A stretch of 64,000 nucleotides of DNA. Origin: Gorsachius magnificus. Its lineage: Eukaryota; Chordata; Aves; Pelecaniformes; Ardeidae. The DNA lies in assembly GCA_034008185.1 (NCBI GenBank), contig CM067082.1, positions 127,783,988 to 127,847,987 on the forward strand, given 5' to 3'. The notes under the pieces were generated by a model. It made no database searches and was not told the DNA's origin. It saw nothing but the letters and a program-made list of their open reading frames with translations. The position numbers and the translations under genes were made by a program. Shown here piece after piece: positions 1-12,637 of the stretch (positions are counted from its first letter, which is position 1; each line of letters starts with the position of its first letter).

Positions 1-2995
1 TATAAATGCCATTCATGAAATTCAATTTTAATTCTCTGATTTCTTTAGAGAAGAAAAGTTTCAGTTAAGTCTTCAAGCTGAGTCAGAAGTCATAGTTCAG
101 AAAGCAAATCTAGGCAAAGTCCCCTACGAAAGAGACTGTATGAGTAGGATGATTACTCCTGCAGACCAACAGATCTCGTGATCCTCTTTTAGACTGTGAG
201 AGGAAATGTGTTTTTAACCAGCTAGTACAAAGGGCTTTAAGTATAGACAAATCTTTCTATATTTATGTCAGTGAAAATGAGCACAAACACATGGAGATCT
301 CAAAATGTATGGGAGATATCAAGTAGGTGAATAAAAACATTCGATTTGTGTATGTGTAAAAAGTTTGTGTAGTAGAAGTTTCTTTGAAGAGAACACTGAG
401 CTGGTGCTTAGTTAGCAATATCTGGCTTGAGAATAATTTCTCTTTGGATGATGAAGGCATTTTGACTTGCCCAAATGCAGACTTTTGGCAGAGAGTGGAT
501 TTATCTTGCTTTTGATCACAGTAAGAGAAGATGCTTTGATCAGAATAAATGACATAAGTGATGAACTGAAATCTGAATGACCTCATAATGAATCATGATG
601 ACTGCTAGTAACATTTTGCTACAGGTTTGTGGAAAAAAAAAAAAAAAAAGGAGAAAAGAGTCCTTTTAATTATGGTTTTTAGAAGCAGACCTTAAAAAGT
701 TGGAAAACTGCTTTTACAGAATCTAACAAAATAAATAAATCTCATGGCATATATCATAAGGTTGCTGACTGATATCTTTGAAGGAACAAAGTATTTTATG
801 TCTGAAATGATAGAATCTATGGAAGATGTTTTCTTGAGCCTAAACAACAGATTGGTGTGTCTCCTTTTTTCTTTTTTTTTTTTTTTTTAAATGTTCAATG
901 GTATGTTTGAAATAGAAATGCTCTTAAATCATTCCCCAGTTTTGAACATCCAAAATTTCCAAACATTTGCTTCCCTATTTCTTAAGGTTGGTCTTTCTTC
1001 TTTTCCCTCCGTTGTACTCTACATATATTTACAGACTAAATCAGGGAATCTTAATTGTAGATATATTCTAGTCCTTTATGGGAAACTTTCAGCTCCATTT
1101 AATAATAAAAAGGTGTTAATACATTCCTATATGAATAAATGTGGGAAGATATTAAATGGGGGGGGAGATGGGAGGGGACATTTTTCCCTACTTTTGTAAC
1201 AATCTTTTATCTGACATTATCTTCAAGAGGCAACACCTTCTATTTTAGAGAAATAATTTGTAATTTTGGTTTCTTTAATTTTTCAAGCTCTCAGCTTTAA
1301 AGCTCAGTTTACTCTCTGCTTTTGCAGGTCTGGATTCAATATCTAACTATGGAATATGGATATGTACTTTATGGACATCCATATTTTTACTCTGTGATTT
1401 AGCCAAAATATTTAGATATTTTGTCATTTTACCATAATAGTTTGTTGATGGTTTTTTGAACTGATTTGACTTTATGTATATAACCATGGCATCCTTCTTT
1501 TCAGTAGTTTGAGCTCAGTTGTATTTTGCATGGCTCTAACAATTTAGCTTAAGCTTTTAAGCATTGTCCAATAATATCCTAACAAACTGACCAGTATCTG
1601 TCAAGTAAACCACTTTTACTATGCTAGAGGTAGAATTGTGAATGGAATATTTAGGGTTCGAATAATTTTAGGTGTGTCTGTGTGTATATTACCACTCCTT
1701 TGTACCTGTGTCATTCAAGGAACTAGTACCAAAGAGGCATCTTTATGATGATGACTTGAACCTCTCTGGGAGGCATGGATAATGTTCATCCTTTATCTTT
1801 TAGATTTTGAAATTAATATTTTGAGACACTATAAAGAGAATTTGACAGTAAAGAATGGCATCCAGTCCAGAGAATGAAGCAAAAAAATCATTGTATTAAC
1901 TTAGAAAATTGCAAGTCCTCCTTGGAAGGTTTTTCTCTGACTCATAGCCCAGTGCTAGCCCTCAAACACTTAGTACATGCTTTTGCCATGAATTACATTT
2001 ACAAAATGTAATTTAGTAATGAGAGTTGATCAAACAAATCAACATCGAGAGAAATCAAGCAAGAAAGTTCCATACATCAGGTATGTTTTCCTTTGTATCT
2101 TCCCTGTTGGGAGGGGGAATCACAATGACTCAGGGGACTGTGCTTAGTAGGTCTGAGCTTTCCTTTGTAAGATGTGAATAGAAGCCAGCTTTCTTCCTTA
2201 GGCCATCATCGAAAGCATAGTGATGATAATAGAAAGAGTCAACAGAGTTTGAAACAGGAACATCCTGGATAAAGTACCAGATTTCAGAGATTGTAACCTT
2301 AGATATAAGAAGTCTTACATTCTTATGGTATTCCTGAGGCAAATCTACAGTCTGAGGACTTTTATGTTGTTCTGAGCTTCTGTTCTTATTTACACTGGAT
2401 TCTAACTGAATGGGAAGAGTGGTTTTTTTTGGTTTTTTGTGTTTTTTTTAAATATAGCCTGGCCCTGTTCACAATGGGATTCCAACATTTCCTGTTAGAA
2501 TGTGATTTACCAGGAATTTAATTAATCTCCAGTTCAAACTGTACTGCAGGCCTCTAAAATTAAAAAGAAAAATAAACATAGCAATTAACATTGAAAGAGA
2601 GCTAAACTTAGCACTTGAAACTAAAATTACAATAAATAAAGATGAACCCAGACCAAAATTGAAAAAATGAATGCCAGTGAAGCCTATTATGTTCAAAAGC
2701 CAAATATGATTACTGTATTTTTAATCTTTGGTTAAGAAATAAAATGGATCATGATATGAATGGCATAATGTAATTACATAATCTGAGTCCTATCAAACAT
2801 AAACTGCACCTTTTATATTGCTGTTTTCCTTAGAGATGTTTATTTCTTCTCCTTCCCTCTTTCTCAACCAAGATGTGATTTCGAAACACAAGCAAATAAA
2901 TGTCAAATCCTTCTGCCTCTATTCTGCCATTCCATTTCTGAAATTCTGCCAAACTGAAAATTTCCATTCAGACTGACTGGCATTTGTTGAACTGA

Positions 2996-3026
<31 letters not shown>

Positions 3027-4897
3027 TTATTTTAACACCCTTTTTCAAAAGTAGTGGAAACTTTGTGCAACCCTTGCTGTGTCTATGCATGACATTTTAA
3101 GAGCAGCTGCTTCTGCAGATCATTTTCACAATAGTACATTTTTTTCCTGCAGACGCTCTGAAAACTCCTCACAAAAAACTTCAGCGACTTCTAAGTCTTG
3201 GTCTATGGTGTTTCCAAACTTGTATGTAGAGCAGGAACCACCCAATTTAACACCATGCCAACCTAAAAAGTACAGAGACAAAATAAAAAGCTACAGTAAA
3301 GAGTAAATAAGATAAGTGGGAAGTTTGTTAAAATCTCTACCCCCTTCTCCTCCTTTAAAACAAAACAGGACATTGTACAGATTTTGGCTTTGAAATCTCT
3401 GCTCTGCTACACAGTTACATTTTTTTTTTTTTTTTAATGATAAAAAGGAATAGGTAGAATAATATGCACAAGGAAATAGATGGAGCAGAATGGCTTATGA
3501 GGAATTCCTTATGTAAAAAAGGCTTTTCACATTTACTGTAGAGTAATTTCTCCAGCCTGCAATGTGTTAGAAAGAAATGTAAGATCATGAAATGTCACTA
3601 TGCTACAAGAATCCTCGCTCTTTGTGGACGGTACACATGCTGTTTGCTTATTAAGGCAGCAGACAGTTCCCAGAAGATGTACTATTTTAGTTATAGATCC
3701 AATTTTTTTTTTTTTAATATACAACAATGGAAAGTCACTGGTGAATTCTTCTATGGTTGTGCAGATCTGAAAAGCCTAAAACTGTGTGGTTCCATAGCAA
3801 GACATTTCAGAGAGCAAGATGCTCCTTTTCTGGGCAGCTTCCATTAAGCTACATCCATCTCTTCTTATTTACTTCCCCATGGTGAACCTGTAGCTGTAAC
3901 AGCAGCAGTACCAGGGGGGCTAGAACATATTTGCCCTGTTTGGCCCTTGTTGTATATAATGGAGCTTCAATTCCACCTCCTGCTTTCCAGTTCCATTTTT
4001 TTCTTTGTTTGAATGCAGGAGATTTTAAACCATAATTTATTCTTCAAAACAGACAAAAAAATCTTTAGGGCAAAATAAAATCCAATATGAACCAGTAATT
4101 TAAAGAAAATAATGCCTTATTAAAACATGATACTTTAAAAATGAAATTCCTAACATTCAAAGATTGCATGTTCTTCCCTTCTCCCCTCTTTTTCAAATAC
4201 TGAAAACTAATGAATTGCAAAATTGAGAATGATGGTAACCTTGTGCACTCTATGTGGAAGAAGCCTCTAAAATCAGAGCTGAGTTTGGTGACCCAATATA
4301 GCTAGGTCAGAGAAGCAATGAAGTCCTTGAATATGACTGAAATCCTCCCAGCATGCAACACTTGTCCCTCTGATTGATCCCTGGTATACTCGCAAGAGCC
4401 TAATTTTCCTTTTTCGAAAAACAGGGGTAATTATGCTTTCCTATCTTGCTAACAGATTTTGGGAGGTGCAAATGAAAGTTTTAAAGTGCATTAAATTCAC
4501 GGAATGAAAAGATCGCTTCCTGCTTCTAAATGTTCTGTGCCTGTTATGTTTTGTAATTCTAAGGGTTCAAATGTTATTGTGTTGGTATATCCTCTGTGAC
4601 ATTTATTACTTCTGTGAAGACTTGCACAACTCATTTTGGGGGACTCTTGCCTGTAGTTCCTGTACGTCCTATTCCTGTCTGTGCATATAATGTTAGGCTC
4701 CATTTTTAGGTCATTTCTTCCCATCTGGAACTTCTTTCCAATGAGGAATTTGCCACATGGCTCAAATAGTTCTTCAGTCCTCAATCTAAACCTTGTTTTC
4801 AACAAAACATCAGCTTTTCCCAGTCACTGCCTACCTGCAATTTTCTTGTCTCTGAACTTCACTTTCTCTTTTGGCACCTCTGCCTGCACACGCCATG
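1..4897. other. Upstream intergenic DNA, no gene recognised
   Basis: AT-rich unique sequence. It has homopolymer tracts (A at about 632-649, T at about 870-888 and 3421-3436) and an (ATT)7 microsatellite at 3006-3026. Open frames here are short, overlap on opposite strands and resemble no family I know. No splice-bounded coding exon was found by reading. Confidence 0.7.
3006..3026. repeat. (ATT)7 microsatellite
   Basis: Seven perfect ATT units, preceded by a T run and followed by degenerate TTTTATTTT. Confidence 0.9.
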
Positions 4898-5390
4898 TCA
4901 TAGAATTGTAGAATCATAGAATCGCTTTGGTTGGAAAAGACCTTTAAGATCATCAAGTCCAACCTTTAACCTAACCCTGCCATCCCATCACTAAACCATG
5001 TCCCTAAGCACCTCATCTCTCCTTCTGTTAAATACCTCCAGGGATGGGGACTCCACCACCTCCCTGGGCAGCCCATTCCAGAGCCTGACAACCCTTTCTG
5101 GAAAGAATTTTTTCCTATTGTCTAGCCTAAACCTGCCCTGGTGCAACTTCAGACCATTCCCCCTCGTCCTATCATCCATTACCAGGGAGAAGAGGCCGAC
5201 CCCCACCTCGCTACAGCATCCTTTCAGGTAGTTGTAGAGGGTGATAGGGTCTCCCCTCAGCCTCCTCTTCTCCCAGTTAAACAACCCCAGTTCCCTCAGC
5301 TGCTCCTCGTAAGACTTGTGCTCTAGACCCCTCATCAGTTTTGTGGCTCGTCTCTGGACATGTTCTAGCAATGCAATATCTCGTGCTCCC
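4898..5390 (-). mobile_element. CR1-type LINE, 3' fragment (reverse-transcriptase C-terminal end and 3' UTR)
   Basis: On the minus strand this is a 5'-truncated CR1. The left end (4898-4925) is the reverse complement of the ATTCTATG octamer tail, followed by the typical CR1 3' UTR (TTGGACTTGATGATCTTAAAG-like). A stop-free frame runs from 5392 to 4991 (133 codons). It contains the CR1 reverse-transcriptase C-terminal motifs [45 protein letters not shown] and [13 protein letters not shown]. 5' truncation is usual for CR1 because reverse transcription starts at the 3' end. The right edge is approximate, as similarity fades at 5385-5396. The insertion is old and inactive, because most of the ORF is missing. 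Confidence 0.93.
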
Positions 5391-8300
5391 AAGGACTAGC
5401 TCCTCCTCTGTATTGCCATCCTCCCCCCTTTTCCATGCTCTCCTCAACCATCTTTCATAGAAGCACTCTGCCTTTGGCTCTTTGCAATGTAGTTTACCCT
5501 AACTGTGATACTGTCTGCTCTAGGTAGCTGTAATAGCCGTACAAGAGATAATGAAAACCTGCAGTGCCCTGCGTTTGGTACTTACTTTCTGCTTTGTATG
5601 GAAAAAGTTCCCAAGGAAAGCTCGGGAACCTCATACGTTGAGTTCTTTCAAATGCTGCCTTAAGACCTCTGATTTAAAAATGCTTCTGCTGGGCACAGAT
5701 AGAAACTGTAACTTGCTACTGCCTATTTCATTACTTCTGCCTGTCAAGGATACCAGTTTTGGGGGAAGGAGGGAGGACACATTTTCATTTCTGTTTGCTG
5801 AACAAATACCTATGTTCTCTAGGGCAGAGACTGGCATCTATATTCAGCACCTTCACAGGCAAAATGGGGCCCTGCGGCAAGGCTGGCATTCTCAGGAACT
5901 GAACGCTACAGAACATACTGTATATGGCAAAATTGAGAACATAATGGAAATGATCTGATTATCCTCACAGAAGTTAACAGAGTCCTTTTCCCTTACGTTA
6001 GCCACTCCATTGCACACACGTACTGCCAATGGACACAAAAAAATTAATTCCTCACCTGAACACAAATGGCCACACTTACCTCTCACCCTCTTGCCAGCAA
6101 AGCAGCTTCCTAATTAACTGGCGACTGGGGCAGGGTTTGTCTCTGAAACAGCATTTACAGCGAATGCGCTCTTCAATTAATGTCGTGGTTTACCTAGGTC
6201 TTTATTATTTGTTTCTGCTATTAAGACAGGTCTTTACTATTTAGAAAAACATGAAGAAATACTATTCACTGCCTTCTAATTTTTTTTTCTCTGTAAGTAA
6301 TCTATATCTGCTTTTCAGTGTCTTGTTGTTTTATGTGCTTGGAGCTGGGCTTAGATATTGTTCTCTGTCTTTGACATTGTTTCTCTTGGAATTCTCAGAT
6401 GTTGTATTCAGACATATGGGTTTAAGGATGGTAGGCATGTGAAAATGGACGGTTAGGTCTTAATGGTTCTATGTGTTTATGATTTCACATGTGTATATGT
6501 AGCTCCAGATGGGAAGACTAGTATATAAAGAGAAGAGAGTCACAGGTAGTTAACATACTGATAGTGCAGGTATGATAACATCAATAATATGATATAATAT
6601 CAGTATAGCTATTGCCTGCTAATAGTAATAGTTTTGATCATCGCTGTAACTGCCAGAATTCATAAATGAACATTTGTAGAGGAAGGGGTGTTTTGTTTTG
6701 TTTTGTTTTTTTCACTAGCCCAGTGCATCATGCAATTACTAAAAAAGAGCAGACAAATGTAAGGCCCTTCTTTGGGTCCAAAAGCCTGTTTGGTTTTCTG
6801 TCATTATAGCCACTTGTTTAACAAATGGCATTGCTTTTTCCTACAGACCTCTTGCTGCTATGTTAATATCTGTGCTCAAGCTCTGAGCATGTCCAATAGT
6901 GATCTTGAGTGAGAGTCTGTAATTCTGAAAGGGTTCTTTGTATCATCTTTGTGACTTCTGGATTTCAGGTTGTTGGGAGGGCTTAAATCATGGCAAAAGT
7001 CATTTAATGTGTACTGAACAACTTCTAAACAACAGATTTTTCAGCAAACTTAGTAAACACGGTCTTTAAGCATTTCTCTTCCTTTTCCTTCCTTCATGTT
7101 TGTCTTAGACTATAACTGCATCAGGAGGTTTGAGGTTTTCTACAACCCCTATGAAATACAGTGGGGCAGAAATCTCACATAAAGTATGTGAAGGATTCTG
7201 AAGTGTTTGCATGATTCTCTCTTGGTATTCATAAGGGAGGACATGCAAATTAAAGCCATCTGCGAGATCAGGGGTTGTGCACAAATTCTTTGACTGGCCT
7301 GATATCCAAGCGACTTCTAGGCTACTTCATTATCACTTAATCATAGCTGGCCATTTCGTGGGTGTAATTGCAAGGAGAGCAACCTGGGAACCTCACCAAC
7401 CCTGCAAGAACCTACTACAATTTACATTTACATTTACATTTTACTTGGTTTGTTCTTCCAGTGACTCATGTATTGCTGTATTAGGTCCTGGGCTAGTGTC
7501 TTTTTTAGTTTACTTTGATTTGCTCAGTTGGTCAGGAAATGAGCATTGTTGGGATGGGATAGTAATGATTTATACAAGTCAATCAAACGGTCATTTAACT
7601 TGTTCTCTGGTAGTTTGTGGTAGAGGACTGCTTACTGCTTTGGTTGTGATGGTATGCACAGCTGGGCGTTCTTTCCTAAGCGTTAATTCATAGGTCTAGA
7701 TGATCCACTCCTCTTTTGTAGCAACTGTTATTGAAGTTACTACATATGCGTAGCACCATTTTTGCCCTTCACTGATTCAGAGAGAGCTAGATTAGGACAA
7801 TCCAAGCAGCTAGGTGCAGCCAGGATCTCCACAATCCATAGAAGTAGACTTTATTATTTTCAACGGTACTTCTCAAGTGAAGAAAGTATCATTAACTCAC
7901 TCTATAGGCACAAAAAACCCCAGGGAGATGACAGAGGTTGCCCATGCAGGGATTACCCAGAAGACCACTAACAGAGCCAGAACAATACTGAGGTTACGTT
8001 TCTCCAACAAATATGCCAGTGCTCTAAGAGACTTGCCATGCCTTCTCCTTTCCAAAGCTTCTTACAGTCAACCCGAAGTTTGAAGTCTTATTTACGATGA
8101 AGGCTGAAAATACTCTTAAACTAAATTTACTTTTCACCATTCTGCAATAAAAGATTTTTTTTTTTGGCTTTTGGTTTCTTGCCCTGTTTGAGGAATAGCT
8201 TAGTTTTAGTTCTACTGGCTAGCATAATTTTCTAGTACAAATGCTTACTGAAAATTGCCTTGCATTGCATTTTCAGGTAAATGGGCATTTAAATGCAGTT

Positions 8301-11300
8301 ACTTACGGAGGCCTCTAGGTTTGTGCAATGCTAGTTCTAAATTACAATGATGTATTCAATGTGTTATTAATCCATACATTAAAAACAGTGAAACTGGGAT
8401 TACTTCTTTGTTTGCTTTCCTTCTTCCTTTGAAGATACTTCTTTGCATGTACTTCTAATTCCACGTCCTACAGTTTAGCATATGGATATAATCATCACGT
8501 TTTCTTCCTACTGGTACTTTCCTTTTTCCTAATTTAAGGTTCAGTCCTGGATACTGCATTTGAATCAAAGGCTTTACAAAAAGCCACGCTGTTCGGCAAG
8601 TATCTGCCCTATTCATTTCTCTGGGTTTTTTTTCCTTTTAATTTTGCTAATATTTACTACTTTGTTGTATGCTAGTAGCGTCATGATAAAATAAGCACTG
8701 TTAACCTGCTGAAAGAGTCAACATTGGGAGGTTAAAATGGGGTCAAGGGTTAATTTACCAGACAGAAATCTCATTAGTTTTTCATAGTTTTGCTGTAGTC
8801 AGTCACATACTTAGCTCTTATTTTACCGAGTCTGCTATAGACTATGTTTTAAAAGTTGCTGCTCCACAGTTGTTCAGGCTAACCGCATCCCTTTTGTTGT
8901 GTATCAGGTCCATAAGTATACCGTGTTTACTGGGGAAGTGCCTGGAAGGAAGAATTTCAGAAAAACAAGTGGGATTTTTTTAACTTAATGTTCTTTTGAA
9001 ATTTACTGGCCTATTATATTTCAACTGTGACTATCCTTCTTCTGAAGGATTTTTGTTGGTCTAAGCATAATTTTATGAAGGTGTCCAAAAGGTTTACTTT
9101 TTCAGCATGAAGCATTTTTGAGTCTAATTCTCTGTCTTGTTATCAAGTCAGTTCATATCCTTTTTTTTTTATTAATATTGAATTTAGATTTTATCATACT
9201 GGATTATGATGGTTTATTTCTTTATTTGAAAAAGTGGTTAAATTCTTCTCACACGTTCCAGGAGAAACCTGTGTTTATCTCTGCTCTGTCTGGCTGGATT
9301 TACTTCTATTTTTTATGTTACAGCAATTATTTGTAGTTCCATAGGGTGTCAAATCAAGCAAGAAACATATATTTCATTGTCCTCTTTCAGGGAAGTATGT
9401 GAAGTATATATTGCCATTATGAAATGGAAATAATATATAATTTTAAATATATAGTGAAGCTTTATAGTGTAATTGGACATGTCTGTTTCTAAAAGAAAAC
9501 AGGTATCTTACTTCTAAAGCAGTACCATTAGTAAAGCTGATTTTTTAAAGAATTTGTTTCTAGTAAAATTCAGCATATTTTTATTTCAGCAATTTGGTAA
9601 AAATTGTCCAGTCTTTTCAACTAAAAATAAAGTGATTTGGGTGTTCCTTTTTAGTTTTCTAACAGGTTTATTTTAAAAAAGATATTTAAGAGCACTGTTT
9701 TCTGAAAAGAGTTGTTAGAACATAAATACTTTATTAAAAAATGAAACAAAGTTGCAAGAGTTTTGGACAAACATGCAAAATTACAAAATAACTGGTGTGG
9801 CCACTGTAAATTACATGTAAAACAGGTATGCCCGGTGACAGTACGTGACTTGCATTTCTGCACACAGACCTTGGAGTGGGTTGCCAGTAGATATGTGGGA
9901 TATGTGGGGGTTTGGTTTTTGTTTTTTTTTTTTTTTTTTTTCCTGTAAGCATCTACCTCTTAATAGTTAATGAAGTTTCCATGAGTACCACTCAGCACAA
10001 TGGATGAACCGAGAGGAGGACAAAGAGGGCTTCAAAATAGCTTTACTCTTCCTCTCCTCCCTAGCATGTGTGAAAGGGCCAGGGAGGAGGAGGAGGGAAG
10101 AAAGAGTGTGCAAGGAGTAGCAGCAAGCAATATAGCATGTCCCCTGCCAGGACACCTTTAATGCATGGCTTCTCTTTCCAAAATTATGAGTTACAGCCCG
10201 ACCAGGAGCACGGAATTGCTCAGCAGTTGCAGAGTGCTTACCCCCTCCGGCTCTGTAAACTGGGATGCCAAACCTGTGGCCGTGGGGGTGTGTGTGCTGG
10301 AAGGTGGCCACGATGCTGTGCCAGCAGCCGGCGAGGTGCAGGCTGTGGTGTAGGGAAGCGCAAGATGGGATCCAGCGGTGCAAATTTCACGGGTGGTACC
10401 TAATACCTGATGGGTCTGAGAATCCTCGGAAACACCAACAATTTTTAGTGGGCTGTTTAAAAGTAAGTCAATCCATCACTGATTTTTGGTTTAGAAAAAG
10501 TACACAGTGAACTCTGGTGCTTCGGGAGCTGGTTGACAAGCTGGTCAGCAGGGTGGGATGGACGACTGGAGACAGTAGCTTCATCAGTTCTGCTGGTCCA
10601 TGGGTTAAAGTGGTGATGTGCTCCCCAGGGACTGATCTGTAGCCACAGCCTTCCCACAGGGCCATCATCCCTGGCTCAGCAGCTGCTCTATTCTGGGTAA
10701 GGGTATAAATAAGAAAATGGCAGCCCTGTTATCCAGTAAATTTCATTTATACTTGGAGCATTTGGTAGAGTTTTATTCCCCTATCCTATCGCAAAAAGTG
10801 GCTTACAGGACCAGCAACTCAGAGACTTGGCTAAGAACAGAATAAAATGGTTATAGGTTTACACAACATTTAGAATATCATTACTTTCTTGTAATTCTAG
10901 GTGTGCTGGTGTGTGTGTGTGTGTAAACCGAAGCAGCAAGAACACAGAAAACAAGCAGCTGGTGGTGGACGTTTTCCCTGACGAGGCGGTATGGGAAGGA
11001 CAGAAGTGGTGGGAACATGGTGCTTCCCTCTATCTTGGCTGGACAGGACAAGTAGCAAGTGAGTATGAGCTCAGAAAGGAGGAGAAATTAAAAAAAAAAA
11101 AAAAAAAAAAAGGAAAAGGTTGTGGCATAAAGTTAATATGCTTCAGAATAGTGTAGCGGAACAACGGTAATTTTCAAAACAAAGTGGTGTAGAAGAAGTA
11201 ACCTGAATATTGTTAACGCCACTGCAGGCAATTTATGCCAAAGCAGGTTTCTTCAGTTGTCTTTACACCCTTAGCTATAAAGAAATCCCTCAGAGAGGGC

Positions 11301-11756
11301 CGAGGGCAAAGTTGGACTTGCTAACTTGGGGCTCTGCCTGTTAATTGCTGAACTACATCAGATCATAAAAATCTGAAACTCCGTATCTCGCAGCAAGACA
11401 GTGTCATGAATACCTAAATTTACCACCTGATTCCTGTGATACCTGGAATTCAGTGCTCAAAGAGAGGACAAATATAGCTGCTATATGAAACCACGCAATC
11501 TGCTTTCGTGCATTTTGGCAGTTTGGAAAACGGAGAGGTTTTGTCCACAGCCCTTCAAGGGCCGCTCTATACAGAGAAAAGAAAGCTCACTTTCTTTGCG
11601 AAGTCTTCAGAAATCCTCAGCTTGATATGTCCTGGCACCGCTGCACCAAAAAAACCCCTAGATCCGGTGCCTGGATGCTGCCAAATTCTGTCCACAAAAC
11701 CTAGAAATTATGTCATCATAGTAGAACTAACAATTGCTTTCTATGATTCAGCATAA
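5391..11756. other. Proximal upstream intergenic DNA, no gene recognised
   Basis: No splice-consistent or family-recognisable coding sequence. Visible elements are a (TTTTG)n-like tract near 6691-6708, a three-unit TTTACA hexamer repeat at about 7421-7438, an octamer-type ATGCAAATTAA at 7243-7253, poly-T at about 9919-9940, (GT)8 at 10909-10924 and poly-A at about 11091-11111. A moderately GC-rich block at about 10020-10400 has open frames on both strands (138 aa minus, 88 aa plus) without recognisable domains. I treat these as chance frames. Confidence 0.65.
10909..10924. repeat. (GT)8 microsatellite
   Basis: Eight perfect GT units. Confidence 0.85.
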
Positions 11757-11757
11757 G

Positions 11758-11781
11758 AAAAAAAAAAAAAAAAAAAAAAAA
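11758..11781. repeat. Poly-A tract (24 bp) at the edge of the CpG island
   Basis: Uninterrupted A run marking the abrupt change from AT-rich intergenic sequence to GC-rich promoter DNA. Confidence 0.9.
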
Positions 11782-11973
11782 GCAAGCAGCAACCACCGCG
11801 GGATGCCACCAGATCCTGCCGGAGCGGTGCAAAGTCTCCGCCGATGTGGCGTGAGCCTCTCGCCGCTGGGCTCCCGCGAAGTTTTGCGGGGCTGCTCTGC
11901 CGGCAGAAGCGGCGTGTGTGTGTGCGGGAGGGGGCAGCGTTTTGCTTTGCGGACTCGGGGAGGCGAAACTTTC

Positions 11974-11996
11974 TTTTTTTTTTTTTTTTTTTTTTT
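11974..11996. repeat. Poly-T tract (23 bp) within the CpG island
   Basis: Uninterrupted T run about 190 bp inside the poly-A tract. The two runs are complementary and flank about 190 bp of GC-rich DNA. A nucleosome-disfavouring role is possible but inferred. Confidence 0.85.
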
Positions 11997-12218
11997 AGTA
12001 TTCTTTATTTTAAAAAATAAATTAGGTGAGGGGAGGGGGTTGCTCTGCCGCGGAGGGTGGAGGGGACGCGGTGTGCCCGCAGCAGGATCCCGGGATCGGC
12101 GTGGCGGCACCGCCGCGCATCCGAGTTGCCATTTCCGATTTCTCCCTCGCCGCCCCCGGCGGAGGAGCCGAGGGGGGAGCGGGGACTCGCCCCCCGGCGG
12201 GGCGGCGGGGCCGGGGCC

Positions 12219-12226
12219 GGGGCGGG
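12219..12226 (+). promoter_or_regulatory. GC box (Sp1/KLF type)
   Basis: Perfect GGGGCGGG core within a run of CCGGGG/GGCGGG units at about 12192-12235, some 40 bp upstream of the CCAAT box. Binding is inferred from the consensus only. Confidence 0.55.
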
Positions 12227-12260
12227 CGGGCGGCGCGGCGATCCGGCGGGGGGCGCGGGG

Positions 12261-12270
12261 AGCCAATGGG
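12261..12270 (+). promoter_or_regulatory. CCAAT box (NF-Y type)
   Basis: AGCCAATGGG matches the extended NF-Y consensus (purine-rich 5' flank, CCAAT, then G-rich 3' flank). It lies about 60-110 bp upstream of the inferred start region, the usual NF-Y spacing. Confidence 0.55.
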
Positions 12271-12329
12271 CGGCGGGGATCCGCCGGCGCGGCTCGGGGG
12301 CCCCTGGAGGAGGAGGAGAGGAAAAACCA

Positions 12330-12450
12330 CGGGATTGAGCTCTGTCAGTGGCGCTCGCCGCTTCCAAGGGGGAAGTGCCGGGGAATAATTAATGTTTTTA
12401 TTAAATTTGGAGGGAATTTTTTGCAGCCGATCGCCGCGCCTGGCCTTCAG
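12330..12450 (+). other. ETV1: Predicted non-coding first exon of ETV1 (5' UTR; 5' end uncertain)
   Basis: A strong donor, TTCAG|GTGGGT, follows base 12450. It lies between the CCAAT/GC-box promoter and the acceptor of the start exon at 13020/13021. That would give an intron 1 of about 570 bp. The exon contains an unusual AT-rich stretch (about 12383-12423) inside the CpG island and an ATG at 12392. The 5' boundary is a guess from the promoter layout. Competing donors are at 12671 (CC|GTGAGT) and about 12874 (CCAG|GTGAAG). Transcript data would settle which is used. Confidence 0.45.
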
Positions 12451-12525
12451 GTGGGTCTGCCCCGCAACTTTGTTCCGCCGCCCCGCGGGATCGCGCGGCG
12501 GTGGGGGCGCAAAGGCGACCGCGGC

Positions 12526-12566
12526 GGGGAGGGCGGGCGGGGGGGGGGGGGGTGGGGGGGGGCGGC
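12526..12566 (+). repeat. G-rich tract, potential G-quadruplex
   Basis: Successive runs (GGGG, GGG, GGG, then a run of over ten G, a T, and nine G) satisfy a G-quadruplex pattern many times over. It lies just downstream of the predicted exon 1 donor, on the non-template strand of ETV1. Exact run lengths are error-prone in assemblies. Confidence 0.7.
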
Positions 12567-12589
12567 GGCTCGGTGCCCGTGGGCTGTGC

Positions 12590-12637
12590 GGGGGGGGGGG
12601 GGGGGGGGGGGCGCGCGCGTGTGTGCGTGTGCGCGCG
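12590..12637 (+). repeat. Poly-G (22) followed by a 27-bp alternating purine-pyrimidine tract (Z-DNA prone)
   Basis: A run of 22 G (12590-12611) passes directly into a GC/GT alternation (12611-12637). This combines a G-quadruplex-capable run with a Z-DNA-capable run, close downstream of the inferred transcription start. Confidence 0.8.

Noticed and set aside
7277..7693. 138-aa plus-strand upstream frame
   Set aside because: It includes a simple TTTACA repeat, its composition is unlike a conserved protein, and I recognise no family.
9967..10383. 138-aa minus-strand frame in a GC-richer upstream block
   Set aside because: No recognisable domain, no visible splice context, and a competing plus-strand frame over the same bases. 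Treated as chance.
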